From Bacteroidales bacterium (GTDB lineage: Bacteria > Bacteroidota > Bacteroidia > Bacteroidales > F082): a DNA stretch of 64,000 nucleotides. Made by a program: the position numbers and the translations under genes. Below the pieces are notes generated by a model. That model made no database searches and was not told the DNA's origin. It saw nothing but the letters and a program-made list of their open reading frames with translations. Within the stretch, counting starts at the first letter, position 1, and each line of letters starts with the position of its first letter. Shown here in pieces: positions 62,596 to 64,000 of this stretch. Where the stretch lies: the NCBI GenBank assembly GCA_015493525.1, contig WGCY01000015.1, positions 80,276-144,275 on the forward strand, given 5' to 3'.

Positions 62596-63195
62596 TTAAC
62601 GTTTTTCCCCTTTCTTTTTTCTGCCTTTTTTCTTCTTCCGGACGGAAAAACCAAATTTCCCCACAAAATCCCCCAACACGTAATATTTTCCGTGTGCGTA
62701 AGCAATAGGTTGTGCTTTAGCGAGATTGAATGCACCTGTTTCAGTATCCAGATATTTTTCGTCGCCATGAACGGCCACAATTTCAGCAAGAAACATATCG
62801 TGTGTGCCCAGTTCAACAATCTGTTTCACAACACATTCCAGGTTAACCGGCGATTCGGCAATCAGGGGGGCTTTTACCTTGTCTGCCGCTACGGGATGCA
62901 GCTTCATTGCTTTAAATTTATCAACATCGCGGCCCGACTTCACCCCGCACCAGTCGGTGGCAAAAGCCAATTCCTTGGTGGTCAGGTTGATGACGAAATC
63001 CCCGGTTTTGCTGATAAGGCCATGTGAATGCCGGCTTTTGCGCAACGAGATGTAGCACATGGGCGGATTGGTGTTCACAATGCCCGTCCAGGCTACCGTA
63101 ACAATGTTAAACTCCTGCGGCTCCGCACCGCAGCTCACCATCACCGCCGGCAGCGGATAAAGCATGGTGCCCGGTTTCCAGGTTACTTTTTCCAT
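62596..63195 (-). CDS. Flavin reductase-like FMN-binding protein
   Basis: 199 residues of the flavin reductase/FMN-binding split-barrel family: PLPAVMVSCG, NIVTVAWTGIVNTNPPMCYISLRK-type core (pieces VAWTGIVN, PPMCYISLRK), SHGLISKTGDFVINL and THDMFLAEI. These reduce FMN with NAD(P)H or bind FMN in oxidoreductase systems. The last 15 residues (VRKKKKGRKKKGEKR) form a strongly basic tail not part of the family fold. Single gene; no partner oxygenase nearby. Confidence 0.88.
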   Translation of the reverse strand: MEKVTWKPGTMLYPLPAVMVSCGAEPQEFNIVTVAWTGIVNTNPPMCYISLRKSRHSHGLISKTGDFVINLTTKELAFATDWCGVKSGRDVDKFKAMKLHPVAADKVKAPLIAESPVNLECVVKQIVELGTHDMFLAEIVAVHGDEKYLDTETGAFNLAKAQPIAYAHGKYYVLGDFVGKFGFSVRKKKKGRKKKGEKR

Positions 63196-63293
63196 AAAAT
63201 TGTGTTATCAGTTTACGAGGGGAAAGGTAGTGGTTTTTGGGGAAATGGAAAATAGTTCAGACGATGGGGAAATAACTGGCATACCTGCCTTTT

Positions 63294-63320
63294 CCTTTCA
63301 GGTCGGCATGACCTGAAAGG
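63294..63320. repeat. CCTTTCAGG hairpin
   Basis: Perfect 11-bp inverted repeat CCTTTCAGGTC / GACCTGAAAGG with a 5-nt loop. Confidence 0.75.
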
Positions 63321-63352
63321 CAGGGAACAAAAACCCCGTTTCCCGATTTCCG

Positions 63353-63380
63353 CCTTTCAGGTTTTGTTCAACCTGAAAGG
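63353..63380. repeat. CCTTTCAGG hairpin
   Basis: Perfect 11-bp inverted repeat CCTTTCAGGTT / AACCTGAAAGG with a 6-nt loop, 32 bp from the previous one and 9 bp from the end of the DUF4143 gene; could act as its terminator. Confidence 0.75.
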
Positions 63381-63389
63381 GGAATTATT

Positions 63390-64000
63390 TCAGAAACACA
63401 TACTTAAAAATTCACGGAGCCGGATAGGCTTTATCCCTTTGTAGCTGTTTCCCGTAAAGGGGTCCATGGACACCACAAACTTGGGATAGTTATCCTTAAC
63501 CGCCAGCAGGTTGCCAAACTCCCGCTTCACGGTCTTTTCATCGCCCAGCGTGTAAGTTACCTGTACATAAATCGTTTCATTATTTTTCGTTGCCACAAAA
63601 TCAATCTCCCGGTTGCCTTCGACTCCCACCGTCACTTTATAATCGCAAATCAATAAATGCAAAAAAACCATATTTTCCATTAATTTGCTCCTGTCGGCAG
63701 GATAGTAACCCCCAACGGCATTGCGCAGCCCCCAGTCTTCAAAATAGTATTTCGCAAGGGTTTCAAAAACTTTTTTTCCCTGTATGGTCTCCCTTTCGGC
63801 TTTCAGGACAAGCATGGCCGCCGTCATATAGCCCAAATAATCGAGGACCGTTTGGGTGGATATTTTTATCCCCTGTGCTTTAAGATACCTGCTGATTTGT
63901 GTAGCCGAAACAATACTTCCGGTATTATCCGCCAGAAACCTGACCAGCCGTTCGAGGAAATAGACATTCCGAATGTTGAACCGTCCGACAACATCTTTAA
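63390..64000 (-). CDS. ATP-binding protein, DUF4143 C-terminal part (5' end outside window)
   Basis: The frame is open to the right window edge (first residues read KDVVGRFNIRNVYFLERLV), so only the last about 200 residues are visible. Segments FLADNTGSIVSATQISRYL, FETLAKYYFEDWGLRNAVGG, LMENMVFLHLL and REIDFVATKNNETIYVQVTY match the C-terminal domain of AAA_14/DUF4143 ATPases. That domain has a nuclease-like ID...VQV (restriction-endonuclease-fold) core. The N-terminal AAA domain should lie beyond the window. Cellular role of the family is unclear. Confidence 0.82.
   Translation of the reverse strand, partial: KDVVGRFNIRNVYFLERLVRFLADNTGSIVSATQISRYLKAQGIKISTQTVLDYLGYMTAAMLVLKAERETIQGKKVFETLAKYYFEDWGLRNAVGGYYPADRSKLMENMVFLHLLICDYKVTVGVEGNREIDFVATKNNETIYVQVTYTLGDEKTVKREFGNLLAVKDNYPKFVVSMDPFTGNSYKGIKPIRLREFLSMCF

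Overview
The window looks like chromosomal DNA of a Bacteroidota bacterium (Bacteroidales/Marinilabiliales-like). The evidence is a SusC/SusD/SusE starch-type locus, several secreted proteins with type IX secretion (T9SS) C-terminal sorting domains, a GldA-type ABC ATPase, a LytS/LytTR pair, a single-chain PurL, promoters with the Bacteroidota -7 element TAnnTTTG, and few Shine-Dalgarno sequences. No rRNA, tRNA, phage, insertion sequence or CRISPR array was seen.

Layout. 1-14 kb: a PfkB kinase cut by the window edge, a hypothetical exported protein, a FadL-like porin, purL, a cold-shock protein, an Nramp-UspA fusion facing a CDF metal exporter, trxB, gltX-folB, and comB divergent from gltX. 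14-24.6 kb: tolC-macA-tsaB, a GT39 membrane glycosyltransferase, an MBL hydrolase with a Dus-family enzyme, and a four-gene unit (LiaF-like, TM2, LytS, LytTR). 24.6-29.7 kb: diphosphomevalonate decarboxylase, mevalonate kinase and polyprenyl synthase in one operon, beside a TonB-dependent receptor. 30-46 kb: an alpha-glucan region with a T9SS-exported GH13 enzyme, two large paralogous T9SS proteins around a tiny membrane protein, a T9SS starch-binding-like protein, and susE-susD-susC. 46-52 kb: EamA exporter, rplU-rpmA, AMP nucleosidase-holA, acyl-CoA ligase, SDR. 52.5-55.5 kb: a structured RNA candidate, a LacI-family regulator and a second, exported GH13 amylase. 55.6-64 kb: gldA, a SAM-II riboswitch with metK, an oxidoreductase pair, menC, a flavin reductase, and the C-terminal part of a DUF4143-type protein.

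How the genes work together. The SusCDE system should bind and import maltooligosaccharides that are released outside the cell by the T9SS amylase and its binding partners. The second amylase and the LacI regulator form a satellite unit. Two perfect palindromes (CAAACGTTTG) lie between the T9SS amylase and the first T9SS paralog, and related sites lie upstream of susC and near lacI. These suggest one LacI-controlled alpha-glucan regulon.

Most notable non-genic signals: (i) a composite repeat of three short hairpins whose stems vary by compensatory changes (29827-29947, 58179-58276, 58384-58481); (ii) an intergenic structured RNA candidate with its own terminator (52684-52815, minus strand); (iii) a palindromic divergent promoter at gltX/comB that leaves comB almost without a leader; (iv) a mosaic T9SS gene (33366-35660) with an AT-rich 5' third joined to a 3' part nearly identical to its neighbour.
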